In this document: positions 8,109 to 16,828 of the stretch, in pieces
Numbering within the stretch: the stretch's first letter is position 1
How the letters are laid out: every line of letters starts with the position of its first letter
Assembly (NCBI GenBank): GCA_963733105.1
Contig: CAVTCB010000023.1
Location: 124,001 to 188,000, forward strand
Source: JAFAYN01 sp963733105
Lineage (GTDB): Bacteria; Gemmatimonadota; Gemmatimonadetes; Longimicrobiales; Longimicrobiaceae
DNA length: 64,000 nt
Direction: 5' to 3'
The notes under the pieces: generated by a model
What the model saw: only the letters and a program-made list of their open reading frames with translations
The model's database searches: none
What the model was told of the DNA's origin: nothing
Translations under genes and position numbers: made by a program

Positions 8109-9722
8109 ATGGCCTTCCCCGACGACGTGACCGGACGGCCCCATCGCGTCACCCCCCTCGGGATCATCCGCTCCCTCGCCGAGAGCGACGCGGCCGACTT
8201 CGCCACTCCCCGCGAAGGCCCGGTGGCGCCGGAAGGGAACGGTCTCTACCGGCTCCTGGTGGAGAGCGTCCAGGACTACGCCATCTTCGCGCTCGATCCC
8301 GACGGGAACATCCTGAGCTGGAACGCCGGCGCCCAGCGGCTCAAGGGGTACGCGCCCGAGGAGATCATCGGCCGCCACTTCTCCGTCTTCTACCCCCCCG
8401 CCGACCTCGCGGCCGGGAAGCCCGCCCGCGAGCTCGAGGACGCCGTGCGGGACGGGCGCGTCGAGGACGAGGGGTGGCGCATCCGCAAGGACGGGACGCG
8501 GTTCTGGGCCAACGTCGTCATCACCGCGCTCCGCGACGACGCCGACAACCTCGTCGGGTTCGCCAAGGTCACGCGCGACCTCACCGAGCGCCGCCGCGCC
8601 GAGGAGGCGGTGCGCGAGAGCGAGGAGCGCTTCCGGCTGCTGATCCAGGGCGTGAAGGACTACGCCATCTTCATGCTGGACCCCCGGGGCCGCGTCTCCA
8701 GCTGGAACGAGGGCGCCCAGCGCATCAACGGCTACACGGCCGCGGAGATCCTCGGGCGCCACTTCTCCGCCTTCTATCCCGCCGTCGACGTCGCCGCCGG
8801 CAAGACGAAGATGGAGCTGGACGTCGCCGCCCGCGAGGGGAAGTACGAGGAGGAGGGGTGGCGTGTGCGGAAGGACGGCTCGTGCTTCTGGGCCAGCGTC
8901 CTCATCACGGCCATCCGCGGGAAGCACGGGAAGCTCATCGGCTTCGCCAAGGTCACGCGCGACCTCACCGAGCGCCGAGCGTCCGAAGAGCGGGCCCTCG
9001 CCGACGCCCGGCGCCTCGCCGAAGTCGAGACCGCGAGCCGCACCAAGAGCGAGTTCCTGGCGGCCATGTCGCACGAGCTCCGCACCCCCATCAACGCCAC
9101 CCTGGGGTACGCCGACCTCCTGGAGATGGAGGTCGGCGGGCCGGTCAACCCGCAGCAGCGCGAGTACCTGGCGCGCATCCGCGGAAGCCAGCAGCACCTG
9201 CTCCGCATCATCACCGACCTGCTCAACTACAGCCGCATCGAGGCGCGCCAGGTGGAGTACGACCTGCAGCCCGTGGCCGTGCACGACGTGGTCGAGGCCG
9301 TGCTCCCCATGGTCGAGCCGCAGGCCCTGTCCAGGGGGCTCACCGTCGTCCACGGCCCCTGCCCGGGCGGGGCCGTCGCGCGCACCGACCGGGTCAAGGC
9401 CGAGCAGATCGTGCTGAACCTGCTGAGCAACGCGGTCAAGTTCACCCCCGCCGGGGGGCAGGTCACCGTCGGCTGCGGGACCGTGGAAGGGCACGTCGTC
9501 GTCACGGTGGCCGACACCGGGCCGGGGATCCCGCCCGAGAAGCAGAGCGCCGTCTTCGAGCCGTTCGTGCAGCTGGGGCGCTCGCTCACCAGCGGGCACG
9601 AGGGCACCGGGCTGGGGCTCGCCATCAGCCGCGACCTGGCCGTCGCCATGGGGGGCGACCTCACCGTCAGCAGCGTCGTTGGCGAGGGGGCTACGTTCAC
9701 CGTCGTGTTTCCGCCGGCATAG
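8109..9722 (+). CDS. cytoplasmic PAS-PAS sensor histidine kinase
   Basis: A 537-residue soluble histidine kinase. Two similar PAS domains lie near residues 40-160 and 170-285; both contain DYAIF.LDP.G...SWN.GAQR and end in GFAKVTRDLTERR, so they arose by duplication. They are followed by a HisKA helix with the phospho-acceptor His322 in MSHELRTPIN, the N-box NLLSNAVKFTP, and G boxes DTGPGIPPE and GTGLGLAIS. There is no membrane segment and no receiver domain, so it senses an internal ligand or redox/light cofactor and needs a partner response regulator that is not adjacent. I chose ATG 8109 over the upstream GTG 8091 because GGAG lies nine bases before it. A terminator hairpin follows at 9896. 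Confidence 0.88.
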   Translation: MAFPDDVTGRPHRVTPLGIIRSLAESDAADFATPREGPVAPEGNGLYRLLVESVQDYAIFALDPDGNILSWNAGAQRLKGYAPEEIIGRHFSVFYPPADLAAGKPARELEDAVRDGRVEDEGWRIRKDGTRFWANVVITALRDDADNLVGFAKVTRDLTERRRAEEAVRESEERFRLLIQGVKDYAIFMLDPRGRVSSWNEGAQRINGYTAAEILGRHFSAFYPAVDVAAGKTKMELDVAAREGKYEEEGWRVRKDGSCFWASVLITAIRGKHGKLIGFAKVTRDLTERRASEERALADARRLAEVETASRTKSEFLAAMSHELRTPINATLGYADLLEMEVGGPVNPQQREYLARIRGSQQHLLRIITDLLNYSRIEARQVEYDLQPVAVHDVVEAVLPMVEPQALSRGLTVVHGPCPGGAVARTDRVKAEQIVLNLLSNAVKFTPAGGQVTVGCGTVEGHVVVTVADTGPGIPPEKQSAVFEPFVQLGRSLTSGHEGTGLGLAISRDLAVAMGGDLTVSSVVGEGATFTVVFPPA

Positions 9723-9735
9723 GGGGGTGTTGGCG

Positions 9736-9857
9736 GGCCGCTCCGGAGCCCGGCAAACGGCGCCGGTCTCCTGCGCGGGGGCGGGGAGCCTCGCAAACTG
9801 CGCGAGTCTCCCCGCCCCGGAGTGAGCCACCGGAAACGGCCCCGGTGTCTCCCTCCG
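9736..9857 (+). repeat. tandem-hairpin repeat (family R2, copy 1)
   Basis: Three consecutive small hairpins, each of the form GAGCC-stem-AAAC-stem-GTCTC (for example gagcccggcaaacggcgcc then ggtctc). A closely similar block lies at 39768-39893. The AAAC loop and flanking gagcc/gtctc also occur in one arm of the larger R1 repeats, so the families are related. It lies directly 3' of the PAS kinase gene and codes for nothing convincing. Confidence 0.7.
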
Positions 9858-9895
9858 AGAGGATCATACGGGTACTGCGGAACTGCAACTACGAA

Positions 9896-9930
9896 CGACG
9901 GGGCGGCACCATCGCGGGGCCGCCCCGTCG
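9896..9930 (+). terminator. rho-independent terminator (family R4)
   Basis: Arms cgacggggcggc and gccgccccgtcg enclose a short loop, followed by a T-rich stretch (ttcttt). It serves the PAS kinase gene upstream and, being nearly symmetric, may also serve the converging lipoprotein gene at 9951. Near-identical hairpins recur at 12104, 59308 and 61977. Confidence 0.8.
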
Positions 9931-9950
9931 TTCTTTCCGTCAAGGTGCCG

Positions 9951-10475
9951 TCAGCGGAGCTCGATCACCATGCGCTCGAAGTCGACCGGGGGCGGCGGAG
10001 CCGCCTCGTTGGCGGGGTCCACCGCGCGGAGCGTGACGCTCAGCTCGGTTCCCCCCCGCAGCGCCGCTCCCAGGGCGTGCCCCAGCAGCACGGGCACCCG
10101 GCCCACGCCGCCCCGCTGGGGGAGCAGCGTGAACGAACCGGCCGGAGAGCCGTCCGAGCCCAGGTACACGTCCACCGTGACCGCGCGGTCGGCGGGCGGG
10201 CGCACCCCTTCCAGGTACAGGACCGCCGCCTCCGGCGCGCCCGCGGCGAGCCCGGCCAGCGCGCTCGCCGGGAGGCGGCACGTGGCGACGAAGGGCTGCG
10301 CGCCCAGCGTCGCCGCACCGGCGGGAGCGGCCACCACGAAGGTCCTCACCTCACCGGTCCCCTGCCGGGCCGGGCACTCCCCTCCGGCGGCCGTGCCGGT
10401 GGCCGGCCGGGGCGCGCAGGCAGCGATCACCAGCAGTGCGGCCCCGACCCGGGCGGTCCGTTCGATCGTGCTCAT
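9951..10475 (-). CDS. lipoprotein resembling the tyrosinase C-terminal domain
   Basis: A 174-residue exported lipoprotein: signal peptide with lipobox LVIAAC, then a beta-rich domain. Its body resembles the last 130 or so residues of the tyrosinase encoded just upstream: both share LPASAL, a GV..P....VTV.V pattern, a G.FTL.P strand, an LG....AL stretch and a final R...EL. Copy and parent thus appear to be paralogous domains, one fused and one free. Bacterial tyrosinases can need a caddie or a shielding domain for copper loading, so this may act with the enzyme; that is inference. Start ATG 10475 follows GGAGGA at good spacing. It ends 20 bases from the R4 terminator. Confidence 0.75.
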   Translation of the reverse strand: MSTIERTARVGAALLVIAACAPRPATGTAAGGECPARQGTGEVRTFVVAAPAGAATLGAQPFVATCRLPASALAGLAAGAPEAAVLYLEGVRPPADRAVTVDVYLGSDGSPAGSFTLLPQRGGVGRVPVLLGHALGAALRGGTELSVTLRAVDPANEAAPPPPVDFERMVIELR

Positions 10476-10594
10476 GCCGTCCTCCGGAGCGGCGTCCCCT
10501 CTCCACCACGCGGGCCGTGCGCAGGGAAGCGCAGCGGGCGGGTGCCGGCATCCGTACCCCCCGGACCCCGCCAGGTTGCGCCGGCGCGGCCGGC

Positions 10595-11971
10595 CTACTG
10601 GACGTGCAGCTCCAGCCGGTCGTAGGAGAGGTTGCCCACCGTCGTGTTCTCCCGGGCCGCCACGGGGACCAGCGTGAACCGGACGGAGGCTCCCGGGTCG
10701 GCGGCCTTGTTCGCCAGGGCCTGGCGGAAGCCCTGGCCCAGCGCCACGTGCACGTCCACCGGCCCGTGCTGCGCGTGGTCCGGTCCCGTCGGGATCAGCG
10801 TGAACGCGCCCGCGAACGCGGGGTCCGTCGTCGGGGTGCCGCGGTTCGCCGCCGCCCGGTCGGTGAACACGTGCACCGTGACCGGCTGGTCGGGCACCTG
10901 CACGCCGACCACGCGCAGGGCGGCGGCCCCCTGCGCCGGCCCCATCAGCGACTCCAGCGCGCTCGCGGGGAGCTGCACCGCGGGCGTCGTCTCGGGTCCG
11001 GTGAGCGCGCGCGTGCCCTGGGGGTCGCTCACGGCGACCACCTGCGGCGGCGGCGGAGCGTACCTCACCGGGAGCGCCGCGGCCTGGGCGAAGGAGACGT
11101 TGACGTTCGCGCGCCGGTCGATGTCGTAGAAGGGGTAGCTGATGTTCAGCCACGCCGGGTCGGTGGGGTTGGTCCTCCCCAGCTGGTTCCAGAGGTACCA
11201 CACCCGGTCCACGTTGGAGTGGTGCGCCCAGAAGATGGGGTCCAGCGCGGCGGTGGAGAACTGGCCCATGTTGCCGCCGACCGCTCCGTGCACGTAGTTG
11301 TGCGGGCCCACCTCCACCGAGCCCGCGCCCCCGGGGGTTCCCCCGAACAGGGAGAAGCTCGAGAGCCCCAGGAGGTTGTTGATCGCGGTCCGCCGGGGGT
11401 CGAGCTCCTGGGTGGGGGTCATCACCCGGGTCGGGTCGAACAGCGGGTTGCCGGCCCCCCAGTACTGCGCCGGGAGGCGGAGGTTGGTGCTCCAGTTCCA
11501 GTAGGGGAGCGAGAGCGTCGGGTCGCCCGAGGCCGCCCGGAGGATCTTCTCGAAGTAGTACAGGTACGCCCGGTGCCAGGGGAGGAAGCGCCAGCTGTAG
11601 TGGACCACCTGCATCCCCTGCGGCGGGTTGTTGCAGAAGATGTTGTGGATGTTGGCCTGGTACTGCCAGCTCGTCGGGTCGCTGGCCGGACGGCTCTTCA
11701 TCGCCTGCACGCCCGCCCTCAGGCGGGTGAGCTGCTGCGACCCCTCCGTGAACGTCGTGACGTCGAAGCGCGTCACCGCCTGCTGCGCGTCGGGCGCCGA
11801 GCGAAGGAAAGCGGGCGCGCCGAGCTCTCCCTCCGGATCGGCCACGGCCGCGGCGGCGGGCGCCGCGCGCGCCGCCAGCAGCCCGGCCGTGAGCGCACCG
11901 GTTCCCGCGAGGAACTGCCGGCGACTCGGGATGGAACCCTGGTCCTGGTCGTTCTGGGGCGTGTCGCTCAT
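10595..11971 (-). CDS. Tat-exported tyrosinase family copper oxidase
   Basis: A 458-residue type-3 copper enzyme that oxidises phenols to o-quinones. The N-terminus has a twin-arginine signal (SRRQFLAGTGALTAG) followed by an Ala-rich region, so it should be exported folded, with copper bound. The CuA site is seen in HNIFCNNPP and WRFLPWHRAYLYYFE, the CuB site in GPHNYVHGAVGG and DPIFWAHHSNVDRVWYLW. A beta-rich C-terminal domain of about 130 residues follows and resembles the free lipoprotein downstream. I chose ATG 11971, preceded by GGGAG, over the longer open frame beginning at 12073, which would push the Tat motif far inside. A promoter is predicted at 12046-12073. Physiological substrate is unknown; melanin formation or aromatic cross-linking are options. 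Confidence 0.92.
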   Translation of the reverse strand: MSDTPQNDQDQGSIPSRRQFLAGTGALTAGLLAARAAPAAAAVADPEGELGAPAFLRSAPDAQQAVTRFDVTTFTEGSQQLTRLRAGVQAMKSRPASDPTSWQYQANIHNIFCNNPPQGMQVVHYSWRFLPWHRAYLYYFEKILRAASGDPTLSLPYWNWSTNLRLPAQYWGAGNPLFDPTRVMTPTQELDPRRTAINNLLGLSSFSLFGGTPGGAGSVEVGPHNYVHGAVGGNMGQFSTAALDPIFWAHHSNVDRVWYLWNQLGRTNPTDPAWLNISYPFYDIDRRANVNVSFAQAAALPVRYAPPPPQVVAVSDPQGTRALTGPETTPAVQLPASALESLMGPAQGAAALRVVGVQVPDQPVTVHVFTDRAAANRGTPTTDPAFAGAFTLIPTGPDHAQHGPVDVHVALGQGFRQALANKAADPGASVRFTLVPVAARENTTVGNLSYDRLELHVQ

Positions 11972-12045
11972 GGATGGCTCCCGGCGGGGGTCTTGGAGGG
12001 GGACTTCCCGTAAACAACTGGCGCAATAGGTGCGTGGTGGAGACA

Positions 12046-12073
12046 AGTGTAACTTTTTGCCTGGATAACGCAA
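12046..12073 (-). promoter_or_regulatory. predicted sigma70-type promoter for tyrosinase
   Basis: Read on the minus strand: -35 TTGCGT (12073-12068), 16-base spacer, -10 TACACT (12051-12046). The start codon lies 75 bases downstream of the -10. The surrounding stretch is markedly less GC-rich than the coding sequence. Confidence 0.5.
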
Positions 12074-12103
12074 GGATTTCGCGATCCGGCTCTTCCGACG
12101 CGT

Positions 12104-12144
12104 GACGGGGCGGCACCTTCGCGGCGCCGCCCCGTCGTTTCTTT
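12104..12144. terminator. hairpin terminator (family R4)
   Basis: Arms gacggggcggc and gccgccccgtc around a short loop, then a T-rich run (gtttcttt) on the + strand. It lies just after the stop of the TonB receptor gene (minus strand) and before the tyrosinase promoter, so it most plausibly insulates these two transcription units. Confidence 0.65.
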
Positions 12145-12164
12145 GTCGTTGTCCGTGGGGCAGG

Positions 12165-15100
12165 CTACTCCTGCCTCGGCCCTCCGAACCCGCCGCCCTG
12201 CCCGAACGGGTTCCGCAGCGCCGCCGGCACCCGCCGCCACTGCTCCGGCGTCAGCACCTTCTGCACCTCGGCCAGCGCGTCGCGCACGTTGGCGCGGCCC
12301 TGGTTGAGCTGCGGGCCGATGCGCTGGAAGATCGCGCCCGGGTTGGGCTGCTGGCCGGACGTGGCCGCCGCGCCCTCGACGGCCGTGCGGATCTGCGCCG
12401 CCACCGGGTCGTTCCGGGCCTTCAGCGAGTCGGAGATCGCCTGCACGCGCGCCACCTGCTCCTCCGAGAGCTTCAGCGTGTCGCGCAGCGTCAGGATCAC
12501 CGGGATCGGGTTGGGGAGCACCCGCTCCAGGACCGCGTCCGCGTCGATCCCGCCGCCCGGGCCCTCCGCCCCCGGAGCCCCGCGGAACCCGCCCCGGCCC
12601 TCGCCCCCGCGCCCGCCGCCCCCACCCCCGGGGCCGCCCCCGAGCCCGCCGATGCTCGCCAGCCCCGCCGCCCCGCCCCCCGCCTGCCGGCCCAGGCTGA
12701 TCCGGCCGGAGAGCTGCACGTTGAACGGCGACCCCACCGCGAAGCGGCGCTCCCGCTGCTGACCGAACTGCTCGTTCACCTGGTAGCGGAAGCGGCGCGC
12801 CGCCGGGTCGAAGCCGCGCGGGTAGAGGAGCGTCTCGTCCAGCCGCCCGCGCCCCCCGTCGCCCCACCCGTGCAGGCTCCCCTCGCCGTGGAGGAGGAGG
12901 TCCAGCCCCGCCGGGACGTTCATCGCGTCCAGCGAGATCGAGAGCCGCCGTCCCAGCTGCGGAAGGTCCGGGCGGTAGGTGGCGCGCAGGTCCAGCGAGC
13001 GCGTCCAGGGGCCGCGGCAGGAGTTGCGCTCCGCCACCTCCCCCCTCTGCGACTCCAGGCACTCGCGCACGCTCCCCGGCACCCGGTCCAGCACCCGCGC
13101 CATCCCGTTCGCCAGCGCCGTGTCCGGCGCCGACGCCGGGTCGAAGACGAAGGCCGCGTCGTTGCGGGCCCCGTCCCCGTTCACGTCGCCCCCCACCATC
13201 GGCGTGAACGCCGCTCCCGCGCCCAGCCGGCCGATCAGCGTCACCTCGAGCCACTGGCGGACGGGGACCCCCGCCTGGAGCGTGAAGGAGTGGCGCCGCT
13301 CCAGGTCGCTGGTGGCCCACCCCGGCCGGTTGGGGTCGCCCGAAGTGGGCGCCGAGGCGAAGCCCTGCTGCGCTCCCCCGTACGAGAACGACGACTGGTC
13401 GCGGGAGCGCATCAGGGTGTACGACCCCCCGAAGAAGATCCGCCGCCAGGGGAGCACCCCGTTCAGCCCCAGCGTCAGCTGCCGCGTCCGGGACTCCAGC
13501 TCCGAGCTCACCGCGAACACGTTCCCGAATTCCGGGTGCACCCGCGACCCCAGGAACGAGATCTCCCCCGTCCCCGGGACGATCGACGCCGCCGGGGCGT
13601 ACACCGGGCGCCCGCCCTCCGACTCCAGCCGGAACGCCGGCTCCGCCGCCAGGTTCAGGTCCGTCACCCCGAACAGGTTCACCCCCCGCACCCAGCTCAC
13701 GTCCGCCGTCGCGTTCAGCCCCTGGCGGAGCTGCGCCTGGAAGCCCAGCGACCCCCGCCAGGAGCGCGGCGCCCCGAAGTCGTCGTCGAACAGCGTCACC
13801 GTCGGGCGGCGGCCGGTCTCGCGCGGGCCCCCCGTCCCCCCGTCCGCGCACGTCGCGGGGACCGAGCCCGGGTCGGCCAGGTACGAGGGCCAGTCCGGCA
13901 CCGGGACCGCCGCCCCCACGCACACCAGCTGCGACTCCGCGCTCGCCAGCCCCGTCTGGTCGATCGCCCCCGCGTACAGCGAGAAGGGCGCGCGCCCGCG
14001 GAACTCGCCGATCCCGCCGCGGAGGATGCGCGACGGCGCCCCCTGCTCGTTGAGGCGCAGCGTGAAGCCCGCGCGCGGGCTCAGGTGCACCTCCGAGGGG
14101 ATTCGGTCCGTGCGGCGCCCGAAGAGCGCCTCCACCGCCGGGTTGCGCTCCGGCTGCCCGCCGAAGCGCGACCCCTCCAGCCGCACCCCGTAGGTGAGCT
14201 GCAGCGCCTGCCGCGGGCGCCAGGTGTCGCCCAGGTACAGGGCCGCGTTCAGCCCGCTCCCGTCCGCGCTGCGCTCCGTCAGCGAGCGCGTGTACGAGGC
14301 CGGGCGCCCCGCCGCGAAGTCCTCCAGCGAGTTGAAGGTGAAGGCGCCCAGGAAGTTGCTGGCCAGCCGCTGCTCGAACGAGGTCAGGTTCACCAGGCCG
14401 CCCACCTTCACCCGGTGCGTGTCGCGCAGCAGGAGCGAAAGCTCGTCGCTCACCTCCCAGGTGCTCTCGCGCGTGGTGGTGGGGAGCGAGCGGTCGCCGC
14501 CGAAGGCGAGCTGCGACACCCCGCGCGTCCCGTCCGGGAGGAGCGAGGTCACCCGCACCCGCCCCTCCGGGATCTCCACGTACGGGGTGAGGTCGCGCCG
14601 GTCCTCGTTGAAGGAGGCGCGCAGCTCGTTGATCCACCCCGCGCCGAAGCGGGAGGTGAGCCCCAGCATCCCGCCCCCGCCCACCGTCCCCGTCTCCCCG
14701 CCGTTCTGCTTCAGCTCCAGGAAGCCGATGCGGGTGCTGTCCTGGTCGTAGGTGCTCAGGTTCCCGCGCAGCATCAGCGAGTGCCGCTCGGTGAGCGTCC
14801 AGTCCACCCGCCCCAGGAGCGAGAGCGCGTTCCCCGTCCGCTCGTAGGCGCCCGTCTGCGCGTCCGTGGCGAGCCCGTAGCGCGTCCCCAGGATGGCAAG
14901 GAAGCGCGCCACCGAGTCGCCGCTCACCCCCAGCGCCTCCAGCACCGCCGGGTTGGAGGAGGAGATCGCGGACAGGTCGTCGCTGCGGCGCTGCGCCGTG
15001 AACGAGGCGAAGTAGAACAGCCGGTTGCGGAGGATGGGGCCGCCCACGCCGCCGCTGAGCCGGTTCTGCGTGAACGAGCCGGAGAGGGGGGACACCCCCG

Positions 15101-15917
15101 CGTTCCCCTGGAGGAAGGGGTCGCGGAGCTGGTAGTTGAAGGAGCCCTGGAGGTTGTTGGTCCCGCCGCGGGTGGTGATGGCCACCTGCCCCCCCGCGAA
15201 CTGTCCGCGCGACACGTCGTAGGTGGCGGTGACCACCTGCGTCGCCCGCACCCCCTCCTGCGGCACCCCCAGCGGGGAGCCGCCCCCCGCCTGACCGCCG
15301 CTGAGCGCCGAAGCGAAGGAGGAGCCGTCCAGCGTCACCTGGTTCAGCGAGGAGCGCTGCCCCGCCACCGAGAAGGCGCCGCGGGCGTCGGTGGAGTCGC
15401 CCCCCGCCACCGCCACCACCCCGGGGGCCAGCGCGGCCAGCGTCGCGGCGTCCGTGTTGTCCAGCGGGAGCCGGTTGACGGCGTCGCCGGAGAGGGTCCG
15501 CTCCTGCGACGCCGTCTCGCCCCGCCCGGGGGGCGGCCCCTGCCGGGCGCGCACCTCGATCCCCTCCAGCGTCACCGACGCCGTCCCCAGCGCCAGGTTC
15601 GCGATCAGCACGTCCTCGTCCGCCTCGCGCGCCACCGAGCTCCGCGCCGGGGCCAGCCCGGCGCGCGACGCCACCAGGGTGTACCGCCCGCCGCCGTCGG
15701 GGAAGGTGAGCGTGTAGCGCCCCTGCGCGTCGGTGGTGGCGGTGCGGGTGATCCCCGACTCCGCCGAGGTGGCCTCCACCCGGACCCCCGCCAGGGGCTC
15801 CCCGGCGGGGCCCGTCACCCGCCCCCGCAGGATGTCGGTGGTGACCCCCACCTGCGCCAGGAGCGGCGCCGGGGCCAGGAACAGGAGGACGAGGAGCAGG
15901 GAGCGGAGGGCGCGCAT
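12165..15917 (-). CDS. Oar-like TonB-dependent receptor with C-terminal Spy/CpxP-like domain
   Basis: A 1250-residue outer-membrane receptor. Order: signal peptide ending LLAQ (about 1-22); a carboxypeptidase-regulatory-like domain (GRVTGPAGEPLAGVRVEATS to about 115); a plug with LPLDNTDAATLAALAPGVV and GQRSSLNQVTLDG (about 140-250); and a long beta-barrel up to about 1130. Barrels normally end at the C-terminus, but here a Gly-rich linker follows, then about 100 residues of charged helix with LRDTLKLSEEQVARVQAI and VLTPEQWRRVP, the LTxxQ pattern of Spy/CpxP periplasmic chaperones. That tail should face the periplasm. Substrate is unknown. The gene is divergent from phoB across 196 bases that hold three GTTAC half-sites, so phosphate control is possible but not shown. 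Confidence 0.88.
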   Translation of the reverse strand: MRALRSLLLVLLFLAPAPLLAQVGVTTDILRGRVTGPAGEPLAGVRVEATSAESGITRTATTDAQGRYTLTFPDGGGRYTLVASRAGLAPARSSVAREADEDVLIANLALGTASVTLEGIEVRARQGPPPGRGETASQERTLSGDAVNRLPLDNTDAATLAALAPGVVAVAGGDSTDARGAFSVAGQRSSLNQVTLDGSSFASALSGGQAGGGSPLGVPQEGVRATQVVTATYDVSRGQFAGGQVAITTRGGTNNLQGSFNYQLRDPFLQGNAGVSPLSGSFTQNRLSGGVGGPILRNRLFYFASFTAQRRSDDLSAISSSNPAVLEALGVSGDSVARFLAILGTRYGLATDAQTGAYERTGNALSLLGRVDWTLTERHSLMLRGNLSTYDQDSTRIGFLELKQNGGETGTVGGGGMLGLTSRFGAGWINELRASFNEDRRDLTPYVEIPEGRVRVTSLLPDGTRGVSQLAFGGDRSLPTTTRESTWEVSDELSLLLRDTHRVKVGGLVNLTSFEQRLASNFLGAFTFNSLEDFAAGRPASYTRSLTERSADGSGLNAALYLGDTWRPRQALQLTYGVRLEGSRFGGQPERNPAVEALFGRRTDRIPSEVHLSPRAGFTLRLNEQGAPSRILRGGIGEFRGRAPFSLYAGAIDQTGLASAESQLVCVGAAVPVPDWPSYLADPGSVPATCADGGTGGPRETGRRPTVTLFDDDFGAPRSWRGSLGFQAQLRQGLNATADVSWVRGVNLFGVTDLNLAAEPAFRLESEGGRPVYAPAASIVPGTGEISFLGSRVHPEFGNVFAVSSELESRTRQLTLGLNGVLPWRRIFFGGSYTLMRSRDQSSFSYGGAQQGFASAPTSGDPNRPGWATSDLERRHSFTLQAGVPVRQWLEVTLIGRLGAGAAFTPMVGGDVNGDGARNDAAFVFDPASAPDTALANGMARVLDRVPGSVRECLESQRGEVAERNSCRGPWTRSLDLRATYRPDLPQLGRRLSISLDAMNVPAGLDLLLHGEGSLHGWGDGGRGRLDETLLYPRGFDPAARRFRYQVNEQFGQQRERRFAVGSPFNVQLSGRISLGRQAGGGAAGLASIGGLGGGPGGGGGGRGGEGRGGFRGAPGAEGPGGGIDADAVLERVLPNPIPVILTLRDTLKLSEEQVARVQAISDSLKARNDPVAAQIRTAVEGAAATSGQQPNPGAIFQRIGPQLNQGRANVRDALAEVQKVLTPEQWRRVPAALRNPFGQGGGFGGPRQE

Positions 15918-16113
15918 GCGGTCCGTGCCGGAGCGGGTGGAACGACGGTGTCCCCCCTAGACACCCTCCCCCGCGGGAGCGTTGGATTGTAACGGCCCGG
16001 TATCGCGTCCGTACCATCTGGTCCCGGCCGTTACGATGCATTGCCCCCGTCCCCGGAACCCGGTAACGTGGAGCATCGCTTCCGCCCGCGAGGGCCCCAC
16101 GATCCCGAGGTCC
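15918..16113. promoter_or_regulatory. divergent promoter region between TonB receptor and phoB
   Basis: A 196-base non-coding gap with starts pointing outward. It contains three GTTAC/GTAAC half-sites (near 15989, 16030 and 16064), the core of the PHO-box candidates found elsewhere in the window, but no clean pair spaced by 11 bases. Autoregulation by PhoB is therefore only a suggestion. Confidence 0.35.
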
Positions 16114-16821
16114 ATGAGCGCGCACATCCTGGTAGTGGACGACGAGCCGGACATCTCCGCCCTGGTCGCGTACCACCTGGCCCGCGAGTCGTACCGGGTG
16201 CGGACCGCCGCCGACGGGGTGGAGGCCATCCGCGCCGTGGAGACCGAGCGCCCCGACCTGGTGGTCCTGGACCTGATGCTCCCGGGGATGTCCGGGCTGG
16301 ACGTCCTGGGCGAGCTCCGCCGCCGCGGCGAGACGCAGGACCTCCCCGTCATCCTGCTGACCGCCCGCCGCGAGGAGAAGGACCGCATCGAGGGGCTCCA
16401 GCTCGGCGCCGACGACTACCTCGCCAAGCCCTTCTCCCCGCAGGAGCTGGTGCTCCGGGTGGGGGCCGTGCTGCGGCGCGTCCGCCAGGCGCCGCCCGCC
16501 GCCAAGGGGGGGAAGGTGGTGCGGGTGGGCGCCTTCACCGTGGACACCGGCGCCGCCCGCGCCGAGATCGACGGGCGCGCGCTGGACCTCACCCCCACCG
16601 AGTTCAAGCTCCTCCTCACCCTGATGGAGCGGCGCGGCCGGGTGCAGAGCCGGCGGCAGCTCCTGGAGGCGGTGTGGGAGGTCACGGCCAACATCGCCAC
16701 CCGCACCGTGGACATGCACGTCCAGCGGCTCCGCAACAAGCTGGGCGAGGAAGCCGAGTGGATCGAGACGGTGCGCGGCTTCGGCTACCGCTTCCGCGCC
16801 GAGGCCCCGCAGCGGGCGTGA
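16114..16821 (+). CDS. phoB: phosphate regulon response regulator PhoB
   Basis: A 235-residue OmpR/PhoB-family transcription factor. The receiver has the acidic pair DDEPD, phospho-acceptor Asp53 in VVLDLMLPG, the conserved Thr in LLTARREEKDR and Lys in YLAKPFSP. The winged-helix effector follows (LDLTPTEFKLLLTLM, then ATRTVDMHVQRLRNKLG, the recognition helix, and GFGYRF). When phosphorylated it should bind pairs of 11-bp repeats. I chose ATG 16114, at the usual receiver beginning; the open frame upstream is intergenic. The kinase gene begins eight bases after the stop. With pst, phoU and porin genes in the same window, the name PhoB rather than a generic OmpR regulator is well supported. Confidence 0.9.
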   Translation: MSAHILVVDDEPDISALVAYHLARESYRVRTAADGVEAIRAVETERPDLVVLDLMLPGMSGLDVLGELRRRGETQDLPVILLTARREEKDRIEGLQLGADDYLAKPFSPQELVLRVGAVLRRVRQAPPAAKGGKVVRVGAFTVDTGAARAEIDGRALDLTPTEFKLLLTLMERRGRVQSRRQLLEAVWEVTANIATRTVDMHVQRLRNKLGEEAEWIETVRGFGYRFRAEAPQRA

Positions 16822-16828
16822 CCGCGCC

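Noticed and set aside
15918..16113. A PHO box controlling phoB
   Set aside because: GTTAC half-sites occur three times, but none forms a pair with 11-base spacing comparable to the five accepted sites.
11968..16719. A 1583-codon minus-strand frame across the TonB receptor and phoB
   Set aside because: It is the shadow frame of the receptor gene (Gly/Arg/Ala-rich) continued across the promoter region and phoB.
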